In this document: in pieces, positions 48,115-57,160 of the stretch | How the letters are laid out: each line of letters starts with the position of its first letter | Numbering within the stretch: the first letter of the stretch is position 1 | Assembly: GCF_002259415.1 (NCBI RefSeq) | Contig: NZ_NPFY01000022.1 | Span: forward strand, 62,001-126,000 | Length of the DNA stretch: 64,000 nucleotides | DNA from: Rhodococcus sp. 14-2470-1b | GTDB taxonomy: Bacteria; Actinomycetota; Actinomycetes; Mycobacteriales; Mycobacteriaceae | Reading direction: 5' to 3' | Notes under the pieces: generated by a model | Seen by the model: the letters and a program-made list of their open reading frames with translations, nothing else | Database searches by the model: none | Told to the model about the DNA's origin: nothing | Made by a program: the position numbers and the translations under genes

Positions 48115-49125
48115 GTGAGCACATCCAAATTGATGACAATCGGCGCATTCGCCCGCGCAACGGGGTTGACCCCCGGTGCCCTGCGCTTCTACGCGGACTC
48201 GTCTCTCCTCGAGCCCGCCAGGATCGACGAGACCACTGGCTACCGCTATTACGCGCCGGGGCAGCTCGAGCAGGCCGAGGTGATCCGGAGCCTGCGGCAG
48301 ATCGACATGCCGTTGGACATGATCGGGTCGGTTCTCGCCGGCGACGGCGCGCAGATCGACCGGCACGTGACCGCCCTGACCGACCGGGCCCGTCTCGCGG
48401 CCCGCTCCGCCGCCGCCGTACACGCAACACTCGACACCGAAAGCAGGACAACAATGTTCACCGTCAACGGCCCGGTTCTCGCCGCGGCATTCGATCAGAC
48501 CCTCACCGCGACGTCGCATCACCCCGAGCATCCCGTCCTCGGCGGGGTGTACCTGGAATGGCGGGACGGCACGCTGACCATGACCGCCACCGATCGATTC
48601 AGGTTGGTCTCCCGATCGCTGGTCACGAAAGCCACTGAAGGAGAACACGAGTGGACCGCAGTGGTCGATGGGGACGATCTGCGTTCCGCGGTCCAAACCG
48701 TCAGACAGCACCATCGAGTGCAGGTGGATCGCACCCCCTCGGCGGTGATCTTCCGGCCGGGTGACGTCCGCGCCGGCATCCTTGCTGCGCAGTTTCCGGA
48801 TTACCGGGCAATGCTCGGCGCGCTGCCGGACGTCACCACCCGAATAGTCGTCGCCAAGTCGAGCTTGCTGTCGATGTTCGACACCGAGAACGAGTACATC
48901 TATTTCGCCACGTCCGGCATGGATGCAACCGTGTCCGGACCCGACGTGGACATGGCATTCGCCGTGACCACCCTGTACCCGGCCGTCGTGGCTGCGCTCG
49001 GCCCCGACGTCATGATCGACGTGTCGGGTCCGGAGTACCCAGTGGTGATTCGCTCAGCGGACAGCGGCGACCTGACCACTCTCGCGATGCCCGTCGACCG
49101 AAAGCTGCTACTGTCGCGTTCGTGA
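48115..49125 (+). CDS. MerR helix-turn-helix fused to DNA sliding-clamp (beta) domains 2 and 3
   Basis: The 336-residue protein has a MerR winged helix and linker helix at residues 7-105 (MTIGAFARATGLTPGALRFY), then about 220 residues resembling domains 2 and 3 of the DNA polymerase III beta clamp. Landmarks are VLGGVYLEW, TMTATDRFRLV (157-165), QFPDYRAML (226-234), the strand-helix VDMAFAVTTL, and a C-terminal AMPVDRK (324-330) in the place of the clamp's final MPMRL. The clamp's partner-peptide pocket lies between these two domains. It is probably a transcription regulator whose sensor is a clamp fold; the ligand is unknown. A second in-frame start at ATG 48454 has AGGA 5 bases upstream. 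Confidence 0.88.
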   Translation: MSTSKLMTIGAFARATGLTPGALRFYADSSLLEPARIDETTGYRYYAPGQLEQAEVIRSLRQIDMPLDMIGSVLAGDGAQIDRHVTALTDRARLAARSAAAVHATLDTESRTTMFTVNGPVLAAAFDQTLTATSHHPEHPVLGGVYLEWRDGTLTMTATDRFRLVSRSLVTKATEGEHEWTAVVDGDDLRSAVQTVRQHHRVQVDRTPSAVIFRPGDVRAGILAAQFPDYRAMLGALPDVTTRIVVAKSSLLSMFDTENEYIYFATSGMDATVSGPDVDMAFAVTTLYPAVVAALGPDVMIDVSGPEYPVVIRSADSGDLTTLAMPVDRKLLLSRS

Positions 49126-49262
49126 CCGCGACCCACGTGACAGCCGATGTGCTGGTGAGGCGTCGCACCGTCGATTTCGGACTGGTCTGCTCTTCGCGTT
49201 GTTGCGCGTCCTGATCCAACCAATCAGGTCAGCTCACAACACACCTCACGAAGGGGACAGTC

Positions 49263-49775
49263 ATGTCCACAGCTCTGTCGCATCTCGGATCCGTCACCAG
49301 CGCAACCAAGGACGCAGTCGACGCCGATCCACACAACGCCCTCGTCGTCTTCCGCGCATCCGCCGCCGCGCACGACGCCGTCGCCAGCACGGTCACGCTC
49401 GGCAAGTTCAGCGTCGAGGTGGACGAACCGCCCGCGCTCGGCGGCGAGAACACCGCAGCCAACCCCGTCGAGTACTACCTGGCGTCTCTGCTGTCCTGCC
49501 AGGTCGTGACCTATCGGGTCTGGGCCGACAAGCTCGGTATCGCGGTCGACGACATCACCGCGCGCGCCGAGGGTGACCTCGACGTTCGCGGCTTCTTCGG
49601 CTTCGACGACTCGGTTCGGGCCGGGTTCGGCGAGGTCCGAGTGATCGTCAAGGTCACCGGGCCGGAGTCGCGTGAGCGCTACGAGGAACTGCAGGAAGCG
49701 GTGGACGCACACTGCCCGGTCCTCGACCTCACACGCAACCGGACGCCGGTGCACACGACCCTCGAAACGGCCTGA
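49263..49775 (+). CDS. OsmC family peroxiredoxin-like protein
   Basis: The 170-residue OsmC/Ohr-fold protein has the two reactive cysteines in LLSCQVVT (about residue 79) and HCPVLDL (about residue 156), plus NPVEYYLASL. OsmC proteins reduce organic hydroperoxides with thiol donors. ATG 49263 follows GAAGGGGA. The PLP-enzyme gene starts 3 bp after its stop, so the run 49263-51969 looks like one operon. Confidence 0.93.
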   Translation: MSTALSHLGSVTSATKDAVDADPHNALVVFRASAAAHDAVASTVTLGKFSVEVDEPPALGGENTAANPVEYYLASLLSCQVVTYRVWADKLGIAVDDITARAEGDLDVRGFFGFDDSVRAGFGEVRVIVKVTGPESRERYEELQEAVDAHCPVLDLTRNRTPVHTTLETA

Positions 49776-49778
49776 CGG

Positions 49779-51077
49779 ATGAGCGAGAGGTCGTTCGGTC
49801 TCCGAACGCGCGCGATCCATGCAGGTGCCAGACCCGATTCCGAGACCGGTGCGCGGGCGGTACCGATCTACTCGACCGCGAGCTACGTGTTCGAGGACTC
49901 GGCGGACGCCGGCGACCTCTTCGCTCTGCAGAAGTACGGAAACGTCTACAGCCGGATCGCGAACCCCACCGTCGCCGCCTTCGAAGAGCGCATCGCCAGC
50001 CTCGAAGGCGGCATCGGTGCGGTCGCATTCGCCAGCGGTCTGGCAGCGGAGTTCGCGGTGTTCGCCGCGCTCGCCGGCACGGGTGACCACATCGTCGCAG
50101 CAGCCGGGTTGTACGGCGGCACCATCACCCAGCTCGACGTCACGCTGCGGCGGTTCGGTGTGGACACCACATTCGTGCCAGGAACCGACCCGGCGGACTA
50201 CGCAGCAGCGGTGACCGACCGGACGAAACTGATCTTCGTGGAGGTCATCGGCAACCCGTCGGGTGACATCGCCGATCTGGAAGGCCTCGCCGTCGTCGCC
50301 CACGAGCACGGCATCCCGCTCGTCGTGGACGCCACCATGGCTACGCCGGTGCTGTGCCGGCCGATCGAGTTCGGCGCCGACATCGTCGTTCATTCGGCGA
50401 CGAAGTTCCTCGGCGGTCACGGGTCGACGCTCGGGGGAGTGGTCGTCGAATCCGGAAAGTTCGACTGGGGTTCGGGGCGATTCCCACAGATGACCGAGCC
50501 CGTCGCGTCGTACGGAGGTCTGTCGTGGTGGGGGAACTTCGGGGAGTACGGCTTCCTGACGAAACTTCGCAGTGAACAACTACGCGACATCGGTGGTTCA
50601 CTGGCCGCGCACTCGGCATTCACCCTGATACAGGGCGTGGAGACCTTGCCGCAGCGGATGGACGCACACGTGCAGAACGCCCGCGACATTGCGGCCTGGC
50701 TCGACGCCGATCCGCGAGTGGACTACGTCGCGTTCTCGGGTCTGCCGAGTCATCCGTACCACGAGCGTGCCGCGAAATACCTTCCGTCGGGACCTGGTGC
50801 GGTCTTCACGTTCGGGGTCGACGGCGGCCGGGACGCCGGCCGCGCATTCGTCGAGAACGTCCGAATCGCCAGCCACGTCGCCAACATCGGTGATGTGCGC
50901 ACACTCGTCATCCACCCGGCCAGCACGACCCACCGCCAGCTGACCGACGATCAGCTGCACGCGGCCGGTGTGCGGCCCGAGGCCGTCCGCATCAGCGTCG
51001 GGCTCGAGGACGTCGACGACATCGAGTGGGACCTCGACCAAGCGCTCACGGCGGCAACGGGACGGGAGCGGTCATGA
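49779..51077 (+). CDS. O-acetyl/succinylhomoserine sulfhydrylase-type PLP enzyme (Cys/Met metabolism)
   Basis: The 432-residue cystathionine-gamma-synthase-family enzyme starts [19 protein letters not shown] and has [25 protein letters not shown], the PLP lysine in [11 protein letters not shown], and the C-terminal [10 protein letters not shown]. These features fit O-acetylhomoserine sulfhydrylase (MetY) best. It would make homocysteine from O-acetylhomoserine and sulfide. It overlaps the next gene by 4 nt (ATGA). A riboswitch was looked for upstream and not seen. Confidence 0.88.
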   Translation: MSERSFGLRTRAIHAGARPDSETGARAVPIYSTASYVFEDSADAGDLFALQKYGNVYSRIANPTVAAFEERIASLEGGIGAVAFASGLAAEFAVFAALAGTGDHIVAAAGLYGGTITQLDVTLRRFGVDTTFVPGTDPADYAAAVTDRTKLIFVEVIGNPSGDIADLEGLAVVAHEHGIPLVVDATMATPVLCRPIEFGADIVVHSATKFLGGHGSTLGGVVVESGKFDWGSGRFPQMTEPVASYGGLSWWGNFGEYGFLTKLRSEQLRDIGGSLAAHSAFTLIQGVETLPQRMDAHVQNARDIAAWLDADPRVDYVAFSGLPSHPYHERAAKYLPSGPGAVFTFGVDGGRDAGRAFVENVRIASHVANIGDVRTLVIHPASTTHRQLTDDQLHAAGVRPEAVRISVGLEDVDDIEWDLDQALTAATGRERS

Positions 51078-51529
51078 CAGTCAGGCAGATCCTGCAGAAG
51101 ACCACATCGGTCGCGATCGTCGGCGCATCGAAGAACCCCTCCCGTGCAAGCTATTTCGTGAACAAGTACCTGTCGTCGACGAGCACGTACGACATCTACC
51201 TCGTCAATCCCACGATCACCGAGATCGAGGGCATCCCGGTGTACCCGACGCTTGCGGACCTACCTGTGAAACCGGACCTCGTCGACGTCTTTCGCAAACA
51301 CGACGACCTTCCGGCGGTGTTGACGGAAGCAATTGCTGTTCAAGCGAAAACGATCTGGCTGCAGCTCGGACTCGTGCACGACGAGGTCGCGCGCGACGCC
51401 GAACACGCAGGCATGTCCGTCGTGATGGACAAGTGCCTGAAGATCGAGCACGCACGGTTCCACGGCGGACTCCATCTGGCCGGTTTCGATACCGGCGTCA
51501 TCGACTCGAGGAGGCGTCTAGCATTATGA
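51074..51529 (+). CDS. CoA-binding domain protein (YccU-like)
   Basis: The 151-residue Rossmann protein has [38 protein letters not shown] and the Cys-containing [11 protein letters not shown] near the C terminus, as in the CoA_binding_2 family. Such proteins bind CoA or related nucleotides; no enzyme activity is established. It overlaps both neighbours by 4 nt (ATGA at each end), so tight coupling with MetY and RibH is evident. Confidence 0.9.
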   Translation: MTVRQILQKTTSVAIVGASKNPSRASYFVNKYLSSTSTYDIYLVNPTITEIEGIPVYPTLADLPVKPDLVDVFRKHDDLPAVLTEAIAVQAKTIWLQLGLVHDEVARDAEHAGMSVVMDKCLKIEHARFHGGLHLAGFDTGVIDSRRRLAL

Positions 51530-51969
51530 CCATGACCGAAGAGCAGCCCCGAACCGTCGCATTCGTGCAAGCCACCTGGCACAAGGAACTCGTCGATCGC
51601 GCGCGCGAGGGTTTTGTCGCCGAATTCGATGCAGACGTCGAAATTTTCGAGGTTCCGGGCGCGTTCGAAATTCCGCTGCACGCCCAGAGACTCGCACGGA
51701 CCGGCCGCTACGCGGCCATCGTCGCCGCAGCCCTGGTGGTCGACGGCGGAATCTACCGCCACGAATTCGTGGAAACCGCAGTCATCGACGGCCTCATGCG
51801 GGTTCAACTGGACACCGACGTTCCCGTCTTCTCGGTGGTGCTGACTCCGCACCACTTCCACGAACACGCCGATCACACCGACTTCTTCGCCGACCACCTC
51901 GAGAAGAAAGGTGTCGAGGCGGCACGGGCAGTCACACGAACACTGAAATCCCTGAACTCGATCGGCTAG
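51526..51969 (+). CDS. ribH: 6,7-dimethyl-8-ribityllumazine synthase (RibH2-type)
   Basis: The 147-residue lumazine synthase has [37 protein letters not shown] and TPHHFHEH with the catalytic His. The sequence looks like the type II (RibH2) group, which often stands alone. It condenses 5-amino-6-ribitylaminouracil with a butanone phosphate to the riboflavin precursor. No other rib gene is near, so a standard riboflavin operon must exist elsewhere. The stop shares CTAG with the convergent gene. Confidence 0.9.
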   Translation: MTMTEEQPRTVAFVQATWHKELVDRAREGFVAEFDADVEIFEVPGAFEIPLHAQRLARTGRYAAIVAAALVVDGGIYRHEFVETAVIDGLMRVQLDTDVPVFSVVLTPHHFHEHADHTDFFADHLEKKGVEAARAVTRTLKSLNSIG

Positions 51970-52979
51970 AGCAGGTACATGTCGACGACGGCGAGATGAC
52001 GACCCAGATCGCCGGGATACGACGAAATTCGCATACGCGTCGGCGTCCACTGTGCGTCGCCCGAGTTGCTTCTCGTCCGAACTGTAATCTCCTCGTGTCC
52101 GCCGGCACGAACCCGATCGTGTGCTGCCACGATGACGGGCCGATCGTCGGCGTGGAACACCTCGTCGCCCGACGACACGTCCCGCCACTGGACCCACGGT
52201 GCGGGCGTCTCGCACAACCACATCGTCAGTAGACCCCGCTCCGGGACCAGGAGCGCCGGATAGATTCCGAGGGCTTCCATGCCGCGCTGCCGGGCAACGA
52301 CGTCGAGCAGAGGCTTGTCCGGTTCGATCGTGTCGGTGACGTCGTGCCACAGGACCCGTGCGCCCAACTCGCTCGGTTCGTTACAGGCTCGGGCGTGACA
52401 GTGCCAGCGCATGATTCGGCCGTCGGCGTGGAGCACGCTGAACGAGCCTTCCCATTTGCCGCCCGCCGTCGGCGCGAGGCACAGCGTGAACAAGCCTGCG
52501 GTGTCGTCGAAGCGAATCGACTTGGCGTAGTACTCTGCCGGTGTCCGTTCGGGCACGTGCGCACCGGGTTCGACGCCGGACATCATCGATGCTTCCAATG
52601 TCTGTGCGATGACGCCCCTTTCCAACAGCCAGCTGACACCCGACGTGATCCGAGGTGGTCCAGGCTCGACGTCCGAGGGGCCCATCCACACCTGCAGTGC
52701 GTGGACCGCTCCCGTCGGCCCGAGAACCGGGTGGGTAAGCAGTCGGAACCTCTTCGGATCTGCGCCCCGCGGGCGTACATCCACGAATTCCTCGTAGCGA
52801 GTGCGCGATTCCAGCGCTCTCTTCAGAAAAGGTTCGACGGCGATCCCGGATGTCGGGGCGAGTCGCTGCAAAGACAACGACTCGTCGAAGCTCCGTGGGG
52901 TTCCGCCCTTGGCGACGACGTTCATCTCACCCGGAACGAGTGTCTCTATCAGAATCCAGTCCGGCCGCGGTGTGCTCAA
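51966..52979 (-). CDS. DUF5593/GAF-like sensor-type protein downstream of P450
   Basis: The 337-residue protein (TTG 52979, [14 protein letters not shown]) has the actinobacterial opening WILIETL...[11 protein letters not shown] and an N-terminal GAF/PAS-like part ([23 protein letters not shown]), followed by PAS-like strands ([19 protein letters not shown] end). It has no kinase or helix-turn-helix, so it may be a stand-alone sensor or adaptor. It overlaps the P450 stop by 4 nt (TTGA). If the TTG start is wrong, ATG 52925 is the next choice. Confidence 0.7.
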   Translation of the reverse strand: MSTPRPDWILIETLVPGEMNVVAKGGTPRSFDESLSLQRLAPTSGIAVEPFLKRALESRTRYEEFVDVRPRGADPKRFRLLTHPVLGPTGAVHALQVWMGPSDVEPGPPRITSGVSWLLERGVIAQTLEASMMSGVEPGAHVPERTPAEYYAKSIRFDDTAGLFTLCLAPTAGGKWEGSFSVLHADGRIMRWHCHARACNEPSELGARVLWHDVTDTIEPDKPLLDVVARQRGMEALGIYPALLVPERGLLTMWLCETPAPWVQWRDVSSGDEVFHADDRPVIVAAHDRVRAGGHEEITVRTRSNSGDAQWTPTRMRISSYPGDLGRHLAVVDMYLL

Positions 52980-54325
52980 CGCTGCCGAACCTTCATGCGC
53001 ATGTTCTGCGGCTTGAGAGTCAACGATTCCTGGATGTCCAGTTCGTAGCCGTCTTCGAGGTCGAAGTCGAAGGACCGTGCCAACTGTGCGAGCGTCAGCA
53101 CCGATTCGTGCAGCGCGAACTGACGCCCGATGCAACCGCGCAGTCCGGTTCCGAACGGCTTGTATGCTTGGGCTGGACGAGATTTCGAGCGGGCCGACGA
53201 GAACCGGTCAGGATCGAAGACGTGAGCATCCGGGCCCCAGATCGGGTCGCGGTGCAGCCCGAGTGTCAGTACGAATGCCCACTCACCGGCCTTCATCGGG
53301 TATTTGCCGCCCGCCAACGACGTGTCCTGACGCGCCTTACGGAAGTAACCGGGGGCCGACGGCCAGAGACGTAGCGTCTCGTCGACGACGCTGCGGGTGT
53401 ATCGCAACTTGGAGACGTCCGCGTAGCTCACCACGTCGGATGCGTTGTCCGCCTCTTGGCGGACGCGGGCGGCGACATGGGGGTGTGTCGCGAGGAAGTA
53501 CAACGCGAACGCCAAGGTACCCGCGGTGGTTTCGTTGCCTGCGACGAGAAACGTCAGAACCTGGTGGCGAATGTTCACCTTGTCGAGCAGTTTCCCGGTC
53601 TCGGGATCTGGGGTGTGCAGCATGAGGTCGAGCAGGTCGTCGTGACGAGTCTCTTTGTCCAGCATTCTTTTCCGAATGACGTCGTCGACCACGCCGTGCA
53701 CGTACTCGATGTCGCGCTCGTTCCGGTCCCGGGCTTTCCTGTCGAACAACCGCATGAACGGCAGATCGTTGGACGTCCGGTTCACGTGACCGAGAACACG
53801 GACTATCGCGGAGACGAATGCGTCGTCGTCTCGTCGGAACGAATCGAAGCTGTAGCCGAACCCGGCGCGGGCCATGTTCTCGAGTGTCAGCTTGTTCAGG
53901 TCCGCCGTCACGTCGATCGACTGATCGGAGCGTGTCCGCCAGTGCGAGGTGAGCTCGTTCGCCACGTCCTGCATGACGTGGTGATGACGTTGCATTGCAT
54001 CCCGGCTGAATCCCGGCATCAGAACTCGATGTGCCGCACCCCAGTTGGGCTCGGAGTTGAACGCGGTGAACAAGCCGTCGCCACCCAGTGCGCGCAGCTT
54101 GCGATGCGGGAGTGCGAGAAACTTTGCGAACCGTGTTTCGTCGTTCAGCTCGGCGACCAGACCTGCACCGCTGACCACGACAAGGCGGTGCGACAGGATT
54201 TTCCGTTCGAATATCGGTCCCAACTCCGACGCCATCTTCAGTTCACGCTGGGTCGGTTTTGCCGCATCGATGCTGAGGATGTCACCCACTATCGGAAGGC
54301 GGAAGCGAGGTTTGGGAATTGTCAC
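52976..54325 (-). CDS. Cytochrome P450, CYP102-like heme domain
   Basis: The 449-residue P450 starts MTIPKPRFRLPIVGD and has the I-helix VAGNETTAGTL, the ETLRLWPSAPGYFRKA (ExxR) segment, and the heme-binding loop FGTGLRGCIGRQFALHE with the thiolate Cys. This resembles the heme domain of P450-BM3 (CYP102), but with no fused reductase; electrons would come from separate ferredoxins such as FdxA. GTG 54325 overlaps the stop of the MinD-like gene (GTGA), so it is translationally coupled. Confidence 0.92.
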   Translation of the reverse strand: MTIPKPRFRLPIVGDILSIDAAKPTQRELKMASELGPIFERKILSHRLVVVSGAGLVAELNDETRFAKFLALPHRKLRALGGDGLFTAFNSEPNWGAAHRVLMPGFSRDAMQRHHHVMQDVANELTSHWRTRSDQSIDVTADLNKLTLENMARAGFGYSFDSFRRDDDAFVSAIVRVLGHVNRTSNDLPFMRLFDRKARDRNERDIEYVHGVVDDVIRKRMLDKETRHDDLLDLMLHTPDPETGKLLDKVNIRHQVLTFLVAGNETTAGTLAFALYFLATHPHVAARVRQEADNASDVVSYADVSKLRYTRSVVDETLRLWPSAPGYFRKARQDTSLAGGKYPMKAGEWAFVLTLGLHRDPIWGPDAHVFDPDRFSSARSKSRPAQAYKPFGTGLRGCIGRQFALHESVLTLAQLARSFDFDLEDGYELDIQESLTLKPQNMRMKVRQR

Positions 54326-55032
54326 GCCGACAGTGTGCCCCATACCGAGCGGATGTTCGAGGTGAGAATCCGCTCGTAGGCCTGCGTCGTGGAGGGTGAC
54401 AGATCAGCTGCCGTGACGGTGGATCCGGACGCGAGGTGCGGATCGTGGGGCACCTCGAGGACGTCGAAGACTCGGTCGAGGTCGCGCCGCACGTCGTCGA
54501 CTGCCGAGGTGCTCGGTCCTGGAGTGCAGTGCGAGACCACAACGGTGGTGCGGCGCAGCGCTTTCTCGCCGGCAGCCAACCCGATCGTGTGGAGCGCCGC
54601 CCTCGATCGTCGAACGGCGTCGGGCCTCGCAGGGACCACGAGCACCACAGCTGCCGACTGTGCGCTCCGCAGTGGGCTCGCACTGTCGCGCTCCACACTT
54701 CCGTGTCCGAAATCGTAGATCGCCGCGTCGGTCGTGCAGGTCAGATGCCAGTCGAGACGGCCGAAGTCGGGGTCGATCGAGTCCGGCCATGCCCGTCCCA
54801 ACACGTGAGCCCCGGTACTGGTGGTCGACAACTCGACGTCGACATACCCCGATTCGACGGTCGCTGCGGTGACAGCGTGGTCGGCGGCGCGATCGACAAG
54901 ATCGCCGCCGCCGACGGTCGCGTCGACGACCACCACGGACTTCCCGTGCAGCGAAAGAGCGTTGGCGAGACCGACCGACGTCGTCGTGGTCCCGGCACCG
55001 CCGCACGCCCCGAGTACCAACGTCACACTCAT
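54322..55032 (-). CDS. MinD/ParA-like protein with degenerate Walker A
   Basis: The 236-residue P-loop-like protein starts MSVTLVLGACGGAGTTTTS. The usual deviant Walker A (KGGxGKT) lacks both lysines, reading ACGGAGTTTT. The rest follows MinD: VVVVDATVGGGDL, AAIYDFGHGS, VVLVVPARPDAVRRSRAAL and VVVSHCTPG. Lysine-less relatives are known among actinobacterial septum-site proteins and may bind nucleotides poorly. ATG 55032 has AAGG upstream. It is the first gene of a three-gene coupled operon. Confidence 0.8.
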   Translation of the reverse strand: MSVTLVLGACGGAGTTTTSVGLANALSLHGKSVVVVDATVGGGDLVDRAADHAVTAATVESGYVDVELSTTSTGAHVLGRAWPDSIDPDFGRLDWHLTCTTDAAIYDFGHGSVERDSASPLRSAQSAAVVLVVPARPDAVRRSRAALHTIGLAAGEKALRRTTVVVSHCTPGPSTSAVDDVRRDLDRVFDVLEVPHDPHLASGSTVTAADLSPSTTQAYERILTSNIRSVWGTLSA

Positions 55033-55132
55033 GGAGAGCCTTCTCGACAGATACGGTGCAACGTCCGGGCCGAGCGTCAAGCCGCGGGAAGCTCCCAAAC
55101 GGAAGCGCGGGGGTCAGTGTACAACCGGGAAA

Positions 55133-56086
55133 TCAGTCGTTCGCGTGCAGAGCAGCGTTCAACTCGACGCCGGTGCCCTTCCACGGAACGACCTCCACCG
55201 CACCGGACACGGAGTTCCGACGGAAGAGCAGGTTGCTCTTTCCGCTGAGCGTCGCAGCCTTGACCACGGTGCCGTCGGGACCGGACACCTTGGTGCCCGC
55301 GGTGATGTAGAGACCTGCCTCGACCACGCAGTCGTCACCGAGCGAGATACCCAGGCCGGAGTTGGCGCCGAGCAGGCAGCTCTTACCCACCGAGATGACG
55401 TTCTTCCCGCCTCCAGAAAGCGTGCCCATGATGGATGCGCCGCCGCCGACGTCGGAGCCGTCGCCGACGACGACTCCAGCCGAGATACGACCCTCGACCA
55501 TCGAGTTGCCGAGCGTCCCGGCGTTGAAGTTCACGAAGCCCTCGTGCATGACGGTGGTGCCGCTGGCCAGGTGCGCACCGAGGCGCACACGATCGGCGTC
55601 GGCGATGCGCACACCGGAGGGGGCGACGTAGTCGACCAGGCGGGGGAACTTGTCGATCGAGTAGACGGTGACCTGGCCGCGGGCACGTAGGCGAGCGCGA
55701 ACGTTCTCGAAGCCCTCCACCGCAGCCGGGCCGAAGTTGGTCCACACGACATTGGCGAGGAATCCGAACTGGCCGTCGAGGTTGACACCGTGCGGCTGCA
55801 CGAGCCGGTGAGAGAGCAGGTGAAGGCGAAGGTAGACGTCGTGCGCGTCGACAGGCGCATCGTCGACGGACGCGATGGTGGTGCGCACGGCCACGACGTC
55901 GACGCCGCGAGCCTCGTCCGGACCGACGAGTGCCGCGAGCTCGGCGGGAATGTCCGCACCGTCGAGTCGGGTGGTGCCGGCATCGGTGTAGTCACCGAGC
56001 TCAGGGCTCGGGTACCAGGTGTCGAGTACGACTCCGCCGGTGGTGATGTTGGCAAGACCGATTGCAGATGCTCCCTGTGCGCTCAC
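55133..56086 (-). CDS. dapD: Tetrahydrodipicolinate N-succinyltransferase
   Basis: The 317-residue protein equals the length of M. tuberculosis DapD (Rv1201c) and matches its long central part (VVWTNFGP, GTTVMHEGFVN, GDGSDVGGGASIMGTLSGGG in two parts, SGKSNLLFRRNSVSG). The C-terminal half is a left-handed beta helix. It succinylates tetrahydrodipicolinate for diaminopimelate/lysine synthesis. GTG 56086 (MSAQGASAIGLA) is chosen by length and alignment. dapE is divergent beyond one gene. Confidence 0.95.
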   Translation of the reverse strand: MSAQGASAIGLANITTGGVVLDTWYPSPELGDYTDAGTTRLDGADIPAELAALVGPDEARGVDVVAVRTTIASVDDAPVDAHDVYLRLHLLSHRLVQPHGVNLDGQFGFLANVVWTNFGPAAVEGFENVRARLRARGQVTVYSIDKFPRLVDYVAPSGVRIADADRVRLGAHLASGTTVMHEGFVNFNAGTLGNSMVEGRISAGVVVGDGSDVGGGASIMGTLSGGGKNVISVGKSCLLGANSGLGISLGDDCVVEAGLYITAGTKVSGPDGTVVKAATLSGKSNLLFRRNSVSGAVEVVPWKGTGVELNAALHAND

Positions 56087-56187
56087 AGGTATCGAGAATA
56101 CGGTGTGGGTCCGCAGGGGGTGGACACGGCCGATGGATGTCACCGCCGGGGTGTAGACATGAGCGCAGGTACCGGGGAGGAATCGAA

Positions 56188-57144
56188 GTGTGGGGGATGA
56201 ACGTGCACGTAGCGAAACGAATTCGGACAGCAGTGACGGCTGTGACCGTGGCGGCGATTGCCGTCGCCGGCGCGGTGCTCGTCGGGACACCGGCCGCGTC
56301 CGCGGCACCGGACTGCGCGGCAGCTGCGGCACCGGTCCGAGTCGGTTCGGTCGGCGGTGCGGCGCTCGAAGGGCTCGCCGTCGACTCGTCGGGCAGGCTC
56401 TACACGACGGACATCATCACCGGAAGCGTCTTCCGGATCGACGCACCTGGACTGCCCGCCTACGAGATCGCGCGTGTTCCCGGCGGTGGCGGCGCGCTCG
56501 CCTGGATGCCCGACGGCACCCTGCTCGTCGGCTACGGAGCCAACCCGACCGTCATCGTCGGGGACATCGTCAAGGCAGCCGGGATCGTGCGGTTGAATAT
56601 CGACACGCTCGAGACCAGCACGTTCGCCACCGGCCTCAGCGCAGCCAACGGTCTTGCCGTGGCCGACGACGGAACTGTGTACGCGACAAACGATTTCGGT
56701 AGCCTGGTCGGCCAGGTCGCGTCGGACGGAACGGTGAACCCCGCGTGGGCGCGGCTACCCAGTGCCAACGGCGCGGTGCTGGACGAGGCTGGTCGGTACC
56801 TGTACGTGTCCAGAACGTTCGTGAACTCGGGCGTCAGCAGAATTCCCATCGCGAACCCGTCGGCGCCGGAGAGCATTCTCGACCTGAACGGACTCGATTC
56901 GCTCAGCGCACCGGACGGGCTCACCCTCGATTCCGCCGGCCGACCGGTCGTGCCGCTGAACACCCGAGGCCAGATCGTCCGAATCGATGCGCCCGGACAG
57001 TACTGCGTCCTCGGTAGTGGCATTCCCACCTCGAGCGTCGTGATCTACGGACGGGGCGAGCAGGGCTTCTCCAGCGGACGGCTGTTCCGGGCGGGCTTCG
57101 ACGGGTCGGTGTACGAGATCCCCGGCGGCCGCGACCTCGGGTAG
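56188..57144 (+). CDS. Secreted SMP-30/gluconolactonase-like beta-propeller
   Basis: The 318-residue exported protein has a signal peptide (AVTVAAIAVAGAVLVG ... ASA, cut near residue 38) and a six-bladed propeller pattern (LEGLAVDSSGRLYTTDIITG, GLAVADDGTVYATNDFG, PDGLTLDSAGRPVVP). SMP-30-like proteins hydrolyse lactones or bind metals. GTG 56188 is favoured because GGAGG is 7 bases upstream; ATG 56197 is the alternative. It ends 16 bp before dapE. Confidence 0.85.
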   Translation: MWGMNVHVAKRIRTAVTAVTVAAIAVAGAVLVGTPAASAAPDCAAAAAPVRVGSVGGAALEGLAVDSSGRLYTTDIITGSVFRIDAPGLPAYEIARVPGGGGALAWMPDGTLLVGYGANPTVIVGDIVKAAGIVRLNIDTLETSTFATGLSAANGLAVADDGTVYATNDFGSLVGQVASDGTVNPAWARLPSANGAVLDEAGRYLYVSRTFVNSGVSRIPIANPSAPESILDLNGLDSLSAPDGLTLDSAGRPVVPLNTRGQIVRIDAPGQYCVLGSGIPTSSVVIYGRGEQGFSSGRLFRAGFDGSVYEIPGGRDLG

Positions 57145-57160
57145 CGCTTAAAATCGTCCG

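Noticed and set aside
49126..49262. SAM or other riboswitch before the OsmC-MetY run
   Set aside because: No conserved riboswitch core or paired helices were found in the 137-bp leader; it is ordinary promoter/RBS sequence.
51966..55032. Secondary-metabolite gene cluster around the P450
   Set aside because: No synthase, tailoring or transport genes accompany it; neighbours are housekeeping dap genes and ribH.
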